This document shows positions 1 through 6,286 of a stretch of 7,876 nucleotides of DNA, one piece after another. Each line of letters opens with the position of its first letter. Within the stretch, counting starts at the first letter, position 1. The stretch covers positions 1-7,876 of the forward strand of contig SKRP01000287.1 of the NCBI GenBank assembly GCA_007118445.1, given 5' to 3'. The notes beneath the pieces were generated by a model that saw only the letters and a program-made list of their open reading frames with translations, was not told where the DNA came from and did not search any database. The DNA comes from Natronohydrobacter sp. GTDB lineage: Bacteria; Pseudomonadota; Alphaproteobacteria; Rhodobacterales; Rhodobacteraceae. Made by a program: the position numbers and the translations under genes.

Positions 1-1728
1 CCCCGGCAGATCAATCGTGCCGCCGCTGCGCAGCCCCGCGCGGCGGTAAAGCTGTTCATTGACCAGCACGCCCTCGCCTGCGGCCAGTCGGTCCCAGACA
101 TCGGGCGCGGGGTCGATCAGCGGCCAGTTGTCGCGGAAGGTGGCATGGTCGCGCATGGCGTAGATCTGCGCGGGTTGGCCCGCAAGGGTCGCGTCCACGC
201 GCTGCATGGGCAGGACCGCATCCGCGCGCGGGGTCAGGAAGGTGTAAAGCGCCGCTGCCTGCGCAGGGCTGTCGGGGGTGACAGTGACCTCGGCCACAAG
301 GCGCAGGTCCAGCCAGGAGATGAAGGTCGCGCGGAAGCTTGCGACCATCGTCCCCACGCCGATATTCGCCGCAAGTGCGAGCATCAGCGCCATGAGCGCC
401 AGCGACAGGCGCGGCAGGTTCTGGCGGCTGTCGGCCCAGAACCATTGCGCAACCGGGCTGCGGGCCTGTCGTTGCGCCAGCATCAGACCAAGCGCCAGCA
501 CCAGCGGCACAGCCAGCGCGGCGGCCAGAAGGGCGGCGGCCAGCAGCGCAAAGCCCGTCAGAAGCGTGCCGCCTGCAAAAGCCAGGATCACGGCAAGGGC
601 GGCAAGGATCAGCGCAAGCCCCCCTTGCAACCGCATCCCGCGCGCCGAGGCGTGCGCCCATGCGCGCGGCTGCGCGGGCGCGAGAACCGGCATATGCCAG
701 AGCCGCCACAGCGCCTGCGCGCCCGCTAGCCCTGTGCCTACAAGCGTCATTGCCAGACCGGCCAACGCCCAGAGCGGGTTGAATTGCAGGCTGCCGGGGA
801 CAGGTGCGCCATAAAGCCCGCGCAGCGTCAGCGCGACATCGGGCAGCAGGCTTGCGGCGAGAGCGTAGCCAAGCACCAGCCCGAACGCGCCTGCCACCGC
901 CGCAAACAGCAGCATCTCGCCTGCCAGACAGGCCGCGAGATTGCGCAGCGGCACACCAAGCGCGCGCAGGGTGCGGAACATGGCGCGGCGTTGTTCGAAG
1001 GCCAGACCCACGGCGGAATGCACGATGAACAGCCCCACGGCAAACGCCAGTAGACCAAAGGCTGTCAGGTTCAGGTGGAAACTGTCGGTCAACCCGTCCA
1101 GCGTCGCGCCCTCGCCCGGCGGGATCAAGCGCAGATCGGGGGCGAGGGTGGCGAGCGGTTCCAGCCCTGCGGGCTGGTAGGGGGCAAGCGTCAGGCGGGT
1201 GATCTGCCCGTCCAGCCCCAAAAGGCGTTGGGCGGTGCCGATATCCAGCAGGACCGTGCCCACCGGCACAGCGTCAGAGGGGCGCAAATCCTGCCCGGTC
1301 GCGCCGATCTCGCGCAGGGTCTGGGGATGGGCGAAGCCTTGCCCGGTGAAAAAGCCCTGCAGATCCGGGGTGGCCAGCGCGGGACCAGCGGCAGTGGGGG
1401 CGGTCAGCGGCTCTATCCCCAGCAGGGTCACACGGGCCGCGCCGATCGTCGCGCGCCCCTCGATGACCGGCGAGACCAGCCAGCCCGCGCGGCGCAGGCG
1501 GATATATTCGGCCTGATCCATGCGCCCGCTCGGGTGTTCCAGCCGCGCGGCACTGCCCTCGGCCAGCAGCCCCTCAGCCGTGGCATAAGCCGCGCGCGCC
1601 TCGGCATTGAGCGCCTGAATCCCCGACCAGAGCGCAGTCGCCAAAGCCAGCCCCACCAGCAGCATGGCCAGTTGCCATGTGTTGCGCCGCCAATGCGACA
1701 AGAGCGCCGCAAGCACGGTGCGGGTCAT
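1..1728 (-). CDS. FtsX/MacB-type ABC transporter permease (partial, C-terminus off left edge)
   Basis: The minus-strand frame is open without a stop from an ATG at 1728 down to base 1, giving 576 codons with the C-terminus missing. It starts MTRTVLAALLSHWRRN, followed by a first membrane helix (about residues 17-37). A long extracytoplasmic stretch comes next (about 40-220). A dense hydrophobic block follows, with helices near 222-243, 267-297, 318-342, 368-418 (probably two) and 441-465, and then a second extracytoplasmic domain begins (466 onward). This split layout, with the charged EQRRAMFRTLRALGVP segment after helix 2, is typical of FtsX-domain permeases with two halves (YbbP-like, usually about 800 residues). 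The missing part should therefore hold a few more helices. Its start overlaps the ATPase stop by ATGA, so the two are translationally coupled and act together. Such pairs usually power export or extraction of lipids, peptides or hydrophobic compounds from the membrane, but nothing here names the substrate. Confidence 0.88.
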   Translation of the reverse strand, partial: MTRTVLAALLSHWRRNTWQLAMLLVGLALATALWSGIQALNAEARAAYATAEGLLAEGSAARLEHPSGRMDQAEYIRLRRAGWLVSPVIEGRATIGAARVTLLGIEPLTAPTAAGPALATPDLQGFFTGQGFAHPQTLREIGATGQDLRPSDAVPVGTVLLDIGTAQRLLGLDGQITRLTLAPYQPAGLEPLATLAPDLRLIPPGEGATLDGLTDSFHLNLTAFGLLAFAVGLFIVHSAVGLAFEQRRAMFRTLRALGVPLRNLAACLAGEMLLFAAVAGAFGLVLGYALAASLLPDVALTLRGLYGAPVPGSLQFNPLWALAGLAMTLVGTGLAGAQALWRLWHMPVLAPAQPRAWAHASARGMRLQGGLALILAALAVILAFAGGTLLTGFALLAAALLAAALAVPLVLALGLMLAQRQARSPVAQWFWADSRQNLPRLSLALMALMLALAANIGVGTMVASFRATFISWLDLRLVAEVTVTPDSPAQAAALYTFLTPRADAVLPMQRVDATLAGQPAQIYAMRDHATFRDNWPLIDPAPDVWDRLAAGEGVLVNEQLYRRAGLRSGGTIDLPG

Positions 1729-2444
1729 GCGTCCCCCTCGATCCGGCCCTTGCGCAGATGCGCGCGCCGGTCGCAACGCGCGGCCAGTCGCGGCGAATGC
1801 GTGACGAGCAGCAGCGCGGCCCCGGCTTCGGCGGTCAGTTCCAGCATCAAGGACAGCACGGCGTCGCCCGTGGCCTCGTCCAGATTGCCGGTCGGCTCAT
1901 CCGCCAGCACCAGCGCAGGGCGCGCGGCCAGACAGCGGCCAATGGCGACACGCTGCTGTTGGCCCCCCGACAGTTGTTCGGGGTAGCGGCCAAGCAAGCC
2001 GTCCAGCCCCAGCCGCGTGGCAAGCGTGGTGACGAAACCCGCATCATGCTTCCCGGCCAGCCGCGCCTGAAAGGCCAGATTGGCCCTGACCGTCAGCGAA
2101 GGGATCAGATTGAACTGCTGAAAGATCAGCCCCACCTGCCCGCGCCGCATCTGTGCCTGCGCCTTGTCGCTGGCTGTCGTCATGTCCCGCCCGGCCACGA
2201 TGACCTGCCCGCCATCGACCCGTTCCAGCCCTGCCGCGATATGCAGCAATGTCGATTTGCCGCTGCCGCTCTCGCCCGTCAGCGCCAGTGACTGCCCGCG
2301 CGGCAGGCAGAGCGAGACGCCGCGCAAAACCTCGACCCGGCCCTCGGCGCTGGCAAAGGCTTTGTGCAGTTCCTGCAGCGCGAGTGCCATGCTGTGCGTT
2401 TCAGCACAGGCGCTGTTGGCGGGTTTTTCGTGAGTTTCGGCCAT
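1725..2444 (-). CDS. ABC transporter ATP-binding protein (LolD/YbbA/MacB-like), partner of the FtsX-type permease
   Basis: The 239-residue protein supplies ATP hydrolysis for the permease encoded just downstream. All nucleotide-binding motifs are visible: Walker A GESGSGKS (57-64), Q-loop at Q109/Q110 in IFQQFNLIPSLTV, signature LSGGQQQR (158-165), Walker B LVLADE (178-183) followed by PTGNLD, and the H-loop histidine H216 in LLVTHS. The IFQQFNLIP and DEPTGNLD wording is typical of the LolD/MacB/YbbA subfamily that pairs with FtsX-like permeases. I chose ATG 2444 because AGGG lies 5 nt upstream of it. A later ATG at 2390 would give 221 residues and still keep every motif, but it lacks a clear ribosome site. 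The open frame continues upstream to 3464, but that part is antisense to the VOC gene and is not coding. Subfamily is confident; substrate is unknown. Confidence 0.93.
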   Translation of the reverse strand: MAETHEKPANSACAETHSMALALQELHKAFASAEGRVEVLRGVSLCLPRGQSLALTGESGSGKSTLLHIAAGLERVDGGQVIVAGRDMTTASDKAQAQMRRGQVGLIFQQFNLIPSLTVRANLAFQARLAGKHDAGFVTTLATRLGLDGLLGRYPEQLSGGQQQRVAIGRCLAARPALVLADEPTGNLDEATGDAVLSLMLELTAEAGAALLLVTHSPRLAARCDRRAHLRKGRIEGDA

Positions 2445-2489
2445 GCTGGCCCTATCTTGATGTGACACGATCTCGCACAGGAGCCTAGT

Positions 2490-3401
2490 ATGTCTGACCA
2501 GCACCTCAAGACCCCGATTGCGGGACTGCATCATGTCACCGCGATTTCCGGCCCGGCGCAGGAGAATCTGGATTTCTACACCAAAGCTCTGAAAACCCGG
2601 TTGATCAAGAAAACCGTGAATTTCGACGCGCCGGAGATGTATCACCTCTATTTCGGCGCGCATGACGCGCGGCCCGGTTCCGTGATGACCTTCTTCAACC
2701 GCGAAGAGCGCGGGCAGGGGCAGGCGGGTGCAGGGGCCGCGCAGGCTTTCGCCTATGCGGTTTTGCCCGACGACCTGCCGCAATGGCAGGCGGCGCTGGG
2801 CGGCAGTATGTCGACACGTTTCGGGGCGCAGGTTCTGTCCGTGACCGACCCGCACGGGCAGGCATTTGAACTGGTTGGCGAGGCGGATGCCGGTCCATGG
2901 GGCGTGTTTCATTCCGTGACACTCTGGATCGACGATCCAGATCCCACTGCCGCCATTCTGACCGAGGTCTTTGGCTATGCGTTCATCGGCGAAGAACGCG
3001 GCACAGGGGGCAGGCGGTTGCGCTATACCGTGCCAGGCACGGCCCCGGGGCGCGTGGTCGATCTGTGGGTTGCCGATGAACCGGTCAAGGCGCGGCCCGG
3101 TCCCGGCACGATCCACCATGTCGCCTTTCGCGCGCGCGACAGGGCGCATCAGGACGCCTTGCGCAGCACGTTGCTGGCGCGGGGTGAGCGGGTGACCGAA
3201 GTCAAGGACCGCCAGTATTTCAAGGCGATCTATTTCCGCGAACCGGGCGGGGTGTTGTTCGAGATCGCCACCGATGGACCGGGCTTTGACCTGGATGAGC
3301 CGATAGACGCGCTGGGCGGTGGGCTGATGCTTCCGCCGCAATATGAAGCGCGCCGGGCCGAGATCACTGCCCGGCTGCCGGACCTGGTCCGGCCAGAGTG
3401 A
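2490..3401 (+). CDS. Tandem VOC-domain protein, ring-cleaving dioxygenase/glyoxalase superfamily (MhqO-like)
   Basis: The 303-residue protein is built from two vicinal-oxygen-chelate domains. The first (about 10-135) opens with GLHHVT (H14/H15) and ends with QAFELVG (E127). The second (about 138-262) has VFHSVTLW, TIHHVAFR (H209/H210) and GVLFEIATDGPGF (E258). The His and Glu positions fit the 2-His-1-carboxylate metal site of this superfamily. The tandem layout and the C-terminal GPGFDLDEP segment resemble the MhqO/MhqA/MhqE group of Bacillus, annotated as hydroquinone ring-cleaving dioxygenases and linked to quinone stress. The start is clear: AGGAG lies 6 nt before ATG 2490. The protein has no signal peptide and should be cytosolic. 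It is divergent from the ABC pair across 45 bp and convergent with hemN. The family is firm; the actual substrate is inferred only, and glyoxalase-like or other VOC chemistry is possible. Confidence 0.87.
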   Translation: MSDQHLKTPIAGLHHVTAISGPAQENLDFYTKALKTRLIKKTVNFDAPEMYHLYFGAHDARPGSVMTFFNREERGQGQAGAGAAQAFAYAVLPDDLPQWQAALGGSMSTRFGAQVLSVTDPHGQAFELVGEADAGPWGVFHSVTLWIDDPDPTAAILTEVFGYAFIGEERGTGGRRLRYTVPGTAPGRVVDLWVADEPVKARPGPGTIHHVAFRARDRAHQDALRSTLLARGERVTEVKDRQYFKAIYFREPGGVLFEIATDGPGFDLDEPIDALGGGLMLPPQYEARRAEITARLPDLVRPE

Positions 3402-3416
3402 AGCCTGCGCGCGCTT

Positions 3417-3446
3417 GGGGGGGCGGAGCCGGAAGCCCCGCGCCCC
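3417..3446. terminator. Possible weak GC hairpin between convergent genes
   Basis: The 94-bp gap between the VOC stop (3401) and the hemN stop (3496) contains a G-run followed by complementary C-runs. GGGGCG (3420-3425) can pair with CGCCCC (3441-3446) around a 15-nt loop, with an alternative pairing to GCCCC at 3435-3439. There is no T-run on either strand, so this is at best a weak or Rho-assisted end point. In DNA this GC-rich the pairing may be chance. I see nothing else in the gap. Confidence 0.25.
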
Positions 3447-3495
3447 TGCGCCGGGCGTGATCATGGAAGCGTTGCGCGCGGCCAGAACCGGCAGG

Positions 3496-4851
3496 TCACA
3501 CTGCTGAACTGTGCCCGGTCTTGCTCATGGAATATTCGTCAAAAACCGTGGCGATCATCCGTGTCAGCGGGCGTCCTTCCGGCGTGATTTCCAGCCCCTC
3601 GCGGGTGATCCGGACGAAATGACCGAAGCGGGCAGAGGCCACAGCAATCAGGTCATCAAGCTCCTGCGCCTCGGCACCATAATCGGCGATCAATTCGCTG
3701 CGCGACAGGCGGAAATCGCACATCAATGCCTCGATCGCACGGCTGCGCCAGATATCGGCCGCCGAGAAGGCATGGCCGCGCGCAGTTGCAAAACGGCCGG
3801 ACTCGACGGCTTTCTTCCAGGGCGCAGTGGACGGGGCATTCTGCGCGAAACCCTGCGGAAACCGCGAGATTGACGAGGCCCCGAGCCCCACCAGAACCGG
3901 TGCCGTGTCATCCGTATAGCCCTGAAAATTCCGCCGCAGCCTGCCGGTTCGGGCCGCAATCGCCAGACCGTCATCAGGGCGCGCGAAATGATCGATCCCG
4001 ATTTCATCATAGCCGTCCCAGATCAGCAAACGGCGTGCAGTCTCGAACAGGTCCAGCCGCTCTTCGGGTCGTGGCAGCGTGTCCGAGGGGATCATCTGCT
4101 GACGGCGTGCCATCCAGGGCACATGGGCATAGCCGTAAAGCGCTATGCGATCCGGGCTGAGCGCAAGCAGTTTCTGGATCGAATCGGTGATGCGGCGCTG
4201 AGTCTGGTTGGGCAGGCCATACAGGATATCTGCATTCAGGCTCTGGATGCCACGCGCGCGCAGCGCATCGGCCGCGGCCCTGGTGATCTCGAAACTCTGG
4301 TCGCGGCCGATAATGCCCTGAATTTCCGGGTCGAAATCCTGTACCCCGATCGAGGCGCGGTTCATCCCGGCCGCCGCCAGCGCATCCAGCCGCGCGTCGT
4401 CGATCTCATTGGGGTCGATCTCGACCGAGAACTCGCCCCCTTCGGCCAGCGGCGCGATATCAAAGACATGCGCGGCCAGATCGCGCATCACTGGTGCGGG
4501 CAGCATGGTCGGCGTTCCGCCGCCCCAATGCAGCCGCGCCAGTTTCACACCCTCGGGCAGATGTTTGCGAAACAGCTCCAGTTCAGCCTTCAGCGATTGC
4601 GCATAGGCCAGCACGGGCGCATCGCTTGACGTGCCCTGCGTGCGACAGGCGCAGAACCAGCACAGCCTGCGGCAGAAAGGCACATGCAGGTAAAGCGAGA
4701 TTGCGCTCTGTGGCGGAATTTGCTCAATCCAGTCGCGAAATGAACCGGGCGAGAACTCGGAAGCGAAATGTGGCGCAGTCGGATAGCTCGTGTACCTTGG
4801 CACACGTGCGTCGAACAAACCCAATTCCGAAAGTTGCTTTGTATGCGTCAT
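3496..4851 (-). CDS. hemN: Oxygen-independent coproporphyrinogen III oxidase (radical SAM)
   Basis: The enzyme oxidatively decarboxylates coproporphyrinogen III to protoporphyrinogen IX without oxygen, allowing heme (and, in phototrophs, bacteriochlorophyll) synthesis under anoxia. It is cytosolic. At 451 residues it is full length (E. coli HemN is 457). PRYTSYPTAP (18-27) is the N-terminal hallmark of true HemN. YLHVPFCRRLCWFCAC holds the cluster cysteines C60, C64 and C67 plus the fourth cysteine C69, with Y54 and H56 in the conserved places. GGGTPT (110-115), SVEIDP (142-147) and SIGVQDFD (167-174) are the SAM- and substrate-contacting motifs. These features separate it from HemW-like paralogues. 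ATG 4851 is preceded by AAGG at a 7-nt spacing, and PRYTSYPT requires a start near here. The gene is divergent from fnrL, and the perfect FNR box centred 43 bp upstream suggests FnrL control. It corresponds to the gene sometimes called hemZ in Rhodobacter. Confidence 0.96.
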   Translation of the reverse strand: MTHTKQLSELGLFDARVPRYTSYPTAPHFASEFSPGSFRDWIEQIPPQSAISLYLHVPFCRRLCWFCACRTQGTSSDAPVLAYAQSLKAELELFRKHLPEGVKLARLHWGGGTPTMLPAPVMRDLAAHVFDIAPLAEGGEFSVEIDPNEIDDARLDALAAAGMNRASIGVQDFDPEIQGIIGRDQSFEITRAAADALRARGIQSLNADILYGLPNQTQRRITDSIQKLLALSPDRIALYGYAHVPWMARRQQMIPSDTLPRPEERLDLFETARRLLIWDGYDEIGIDHFARPDDGLAIAARTGRLRRNFQGYTDDTAPVLVGLGASSISRFPQGFAQNAPSTAPWKKAVESGRFATARGHAFSAADIWRSRAIEALMCDFRLSRSELIADYGAEAQELDDLIAVASARFGHFVRITREGLEITPEGRPLTRMIATVFDEYSMSKTGHSSAV

Positions 4852-4860
4852 AAGGTTACC

Positions 4861-4873
4861 TTGTGAGTCACAA
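4861..4873. promoter_or_regulatory. Palindrome TTGTGAGTCACAA in the hemN leader
   Basis: This is a perfect 13-bp inverted repeat (TTGTGA, one base, TCACAA), located 10-22 bp upstream of the hemN ATG and 15 bp from the FNR box. The adjacent AAGGTTACCTT (4852-4862) is itself an 11-bp palindrome and contains the hemN ribosome site. The half-sites recall Crp/FNR-family half-sites, but the one-base spacing does not fit Crp or FNR. It is a candidate operator with no assigned regulator. Confidence 0.3.
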
Positions 4874-4887
4874 ATGTCGCCCCTGCC

Positions 4888-4901
4888 TTGATATAGATCA
4901 A
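4888..4901. promoter_or_regulatory. FNR/FnrL box TTGAT-ATAG-ATCAA (hemN-fnrL intergenic)
   Basis: This is a perfect match to the FNR consensus TTGAT-N4-ATCAA. It lies in the 55-bp gap between the divergent hemN and fnrL genes, with its right edge only 5 bp before the fnrL ATG and its centre 43 bp from the hemN ATG. Both gene products are tied to low-oxygen life and one is the cognate regulator. The position over the fnrL start suggests negative autoregulation of fnrL. An effect on hemN, activating or repressing, depends on where its transcript begins. Confidence 0.9.
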
Positions 4902-4906
4902 AACTG

Positions 4907-5659
4907 ATGACCAGAACCTCTCCGAAGCTGAAAAACTATGTGCAAGAATGCATCGATTGCCCGATCCGGCACAGAGCGGTCTGCGCGCGCTGCGAAGCCG
5001 ATGAACTCGATCTGCTGGAACAGATCAAGTATTATCGCAGCTTCGAGGCCGGTCAGACTGTGGTCTGGGCCGGGGACAGGATGGATTTCGTGGCGTCCGT
5101 GGTCACAGGTATCGCCACACTCAGCCAGACAATGGAAGATGGTCGCCGCCAGATGGTGGGGCTGTTGCTGCCCTCTGATTTCGTGGGGCGGCCCGGTCGC
5201 GAGACCTCTGCCTATGATGTGACGGCGGCGACCGATCTGGTCATGTGCTGTTTCCGCAAGAAACCCTTCGAAGAGATCATGCTGCGCACGCCGCATATCG
5301 GGCAGCGACTGCTCGAGATGACCCTTGACGAACTGGATGCGGCGCGGGAATGGATGCTGCTTCTTGGGCGCAAGACCGCCCGCGAGAAAATTGCCAGCCT
5401 GATCTGCATCATTGCGCGGCGTGATGCTTCGCTGCAGTTGCAGGCTTCGGATGGGGAGCTGCGCTTCGATCTGCCCCTGACCCGCGAGGCAATGTCGGAA
5501 TATCTGGGCCTGACGCTGGAAACCGTGAGTCGCCAGATTTCGGCCCTGCGCAAGGAAGGGCTGATCCGGACCGAGGGCAAGCGCCTGATCGTGATCCCTG
5601 ATTTCGACCGCCTGCTGGAAGAAACCGGAGACGATTCAGACGGCGGGTTTCTGGTCTGA
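4907..5659 (+). CDS. fnrL: FnrL, Crp/FNR-family oxygen-sensing transcription regulator
   Basis: The 250-residue regulator should carry an oxygen-labile [4Fe-4S] cluster and, under low oxygen, dimerise and bind TTGAT-N4-ATCAA sites. The N-terminal cluster has C15, C18, C26 and C29 (ECIDCPIRHRAVCARC), and C114/C115 (MCCF) in the effector domain supply the distant ligand. Only four of these six are needed, so C26 versus C29 and C114 versus C115 is ambiguous. A beta-roll effector domain spans about 30-125 and the dimerisation helix about 128-165. The winged helix-turn-helix has recognition helix LTLETVSRQ, with E205, S208 and R209 equivalent to the E-xx-SR of FNR that reads TTGAT. ATG 4907 is the only start that keeps C15 and C18 without relying on a GTG at codon 12; an in-frame stop lies just upstream, at 4889. 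No Shine-Dalgarno sequence precedes it; the FNR box occupies that space. It is divergent from hemN, and the downstream membrane protein may be co-transcribed. Confidence 0.95.
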   Translation: MTRTSPKLKNYVQECIDCPIRHRAVCARCEADELDLLEQIKYYRSFEAGQTVVWAGDRMDFVASVVTGIATLSQTMEDGRRQMVGLLLPSDFVGRPGRETSAYDVTAATDLVMCCFRKKPFEEIMLRTPHIGQRLLEMTLDELDAAREWMLLLGRKTAREKIASLICIIARRDASLQLQASDGELRFDLPLTREAMSEYLGLTLETVSRQISALRKEGLIRTEGKRLIVIPDFDRLLEETGDDSDGGFLV

Positions 5660-5730
5660 GCCCTGACCGGAACTTCGCCACACTTTCACCACAATCCTGA
5701 AGTCAAACTACCGGGGCGTGTAGGGCGCAA

Positions 5731-6192
5731 GTGTCAGACAACCCGGGATGTGGCGAGATGTTTGATTGGGACGAGGATTACGAAAATCTGGTCAAGGCAC
5801 CGTCTGCGCAGGGCACCACCACCAGCGCGCAGGGGGCTGAAAAATTCCGGTTTTTCGCGATTCTGGCGTTGGCCACGTTGGGTGCGCTCGCGGCGGGATT
5901 TATCGGACCGGGATATCTCAAAGCCCTTCATTCCGACCCCGAGATGGCATCTGCCGATAGTGTGGTGGGTCATGTGGGGCTGCAGGATGGTCTAGATCTG
6001 AACCTGCAGGCCCTTGAACCGGAACAGGCGATGCGATTCCGCGACGGGTTGCGCCGGTTTTCTGATGCTGAACTGCTTTACTACGCGCGCGATGCAAGGC
6101 GCGATCATGCTGGTGCGATGGATTTCATGCGGCCCTACATGGCTGATGCGAACGCGCTGATCGGTCAGGAACTGGCGCGGCGCGATCTCTGA
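5731..6192 (+). CDS. Unrecognised small single-span membrane protein
   Basis: I do not recognise this 153-residue protein. It has an acidic, aromatic N-terminus with MFDWDEDYENL at residues 10-20, a polar linker, one clear membrane helix at about 41-63 preceded by KFR, and a soluble C-terminal domain of about 90 residues rich in charged helices (EQAMRFRDGLRRFSDAELLYYARDARRD). The positive-inside rule suggests the N-terminus is in the cytoplasm and the main domain in the periplasm. The start is uncertain. GTG 5731 has AGGG 5 nt upstream, while ATG 5758 is in frame, loses 9 residues and begins right at FDWDEDYENL, with a weaker GGCGAG upstream. Coding is supported by an uninterrupted frame, same-strand placement 71 bp after fnrL, and a coherent domain layout. 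No FNR box lies directly upstream, so read-through from fnrL or a weak own promoter is likely. A helper role for the nearby respiratory genes would be a guess. Confidence 0.75.
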   Translation: MSDNPGCGEMFDWDEDYENLVKAPSAQGTTTSAQGAEKFRFFAILALATLGALAAGFIGPGYLKALHSDPEMASADSVVGHVGLQDGLDLNLQALEPEQAMRFRDGLRRFSDAELLYYARDARRDHAGAMDFMRPYMADANALIGQELARRDL

Positions 6193-6246
6193 CGCAGCGC
6201 CTGGCCGATACAGATAGCGCGCCGCTCCCGACCGATGGCCTGGAGT

Positions 6247-6283
6247 ATGTCGCTCGGAACCGGTAACCACTTCCGAGCGACAT
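6247..6283. terminator. Perfect 13-bp-stem hairpin between convergent genes
   Basis: The left arm ATGTCGCTCGGAA (6247-6259) is exactly complementary to the right arm (6271-6283) around an 11-nt loop that itself contains GGTAACC. It begins 55 bp after the stop of the upstream plus-strand gene and ends 3 bp from the stop of the usp gene on the minus strand. It is therefore placed to end or protect both transcripts. Neither strand shows a T-run after the stem, so it may act as a 3'-end stabiliser or Rho-assisted stop rather than a classical intrinsic terminator. Confidence 0.7.
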
Positions 6284-6286
6284 GCG

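Noticed and set aside
56..1986. Several long open frames on the plus strand and other minus frames over the permease
   Set aside because: They are rich in Arg, Ala, Gly and Pro with no domains or helices, while the single minus frame from 1728 to 1 is uninterrupted and encodes a proper membrane permease.
2457..2470. TTGAT half-site before the VOC gene as a third FNR box
   Set aside because: The matching right half is absent (CACGA instead of ATCAA at the required spacing).
2602..2608. TTGATCA element inside the VOC gene as a regulatory site
   Set aside because: It lies within coding sequence and lacks the N4 spacing of an FNR box.
2445..3464. In-frame upstream extension of the ABC ATPase open frame, which would make a 579-residue protein
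   Set aside because: It is antisense to the well-supported VOC gene, shows no domain, and the ATPase has its own start at 2444 with a ribosome site. It reflects the scarcity of stops in high-GC DNA.
3511..4853. Plus-strand open frames antisense to hemN (up to 213 residues)
   Set aside because: hemN carries all family motifs; the antisense products are low-complexity shadows.
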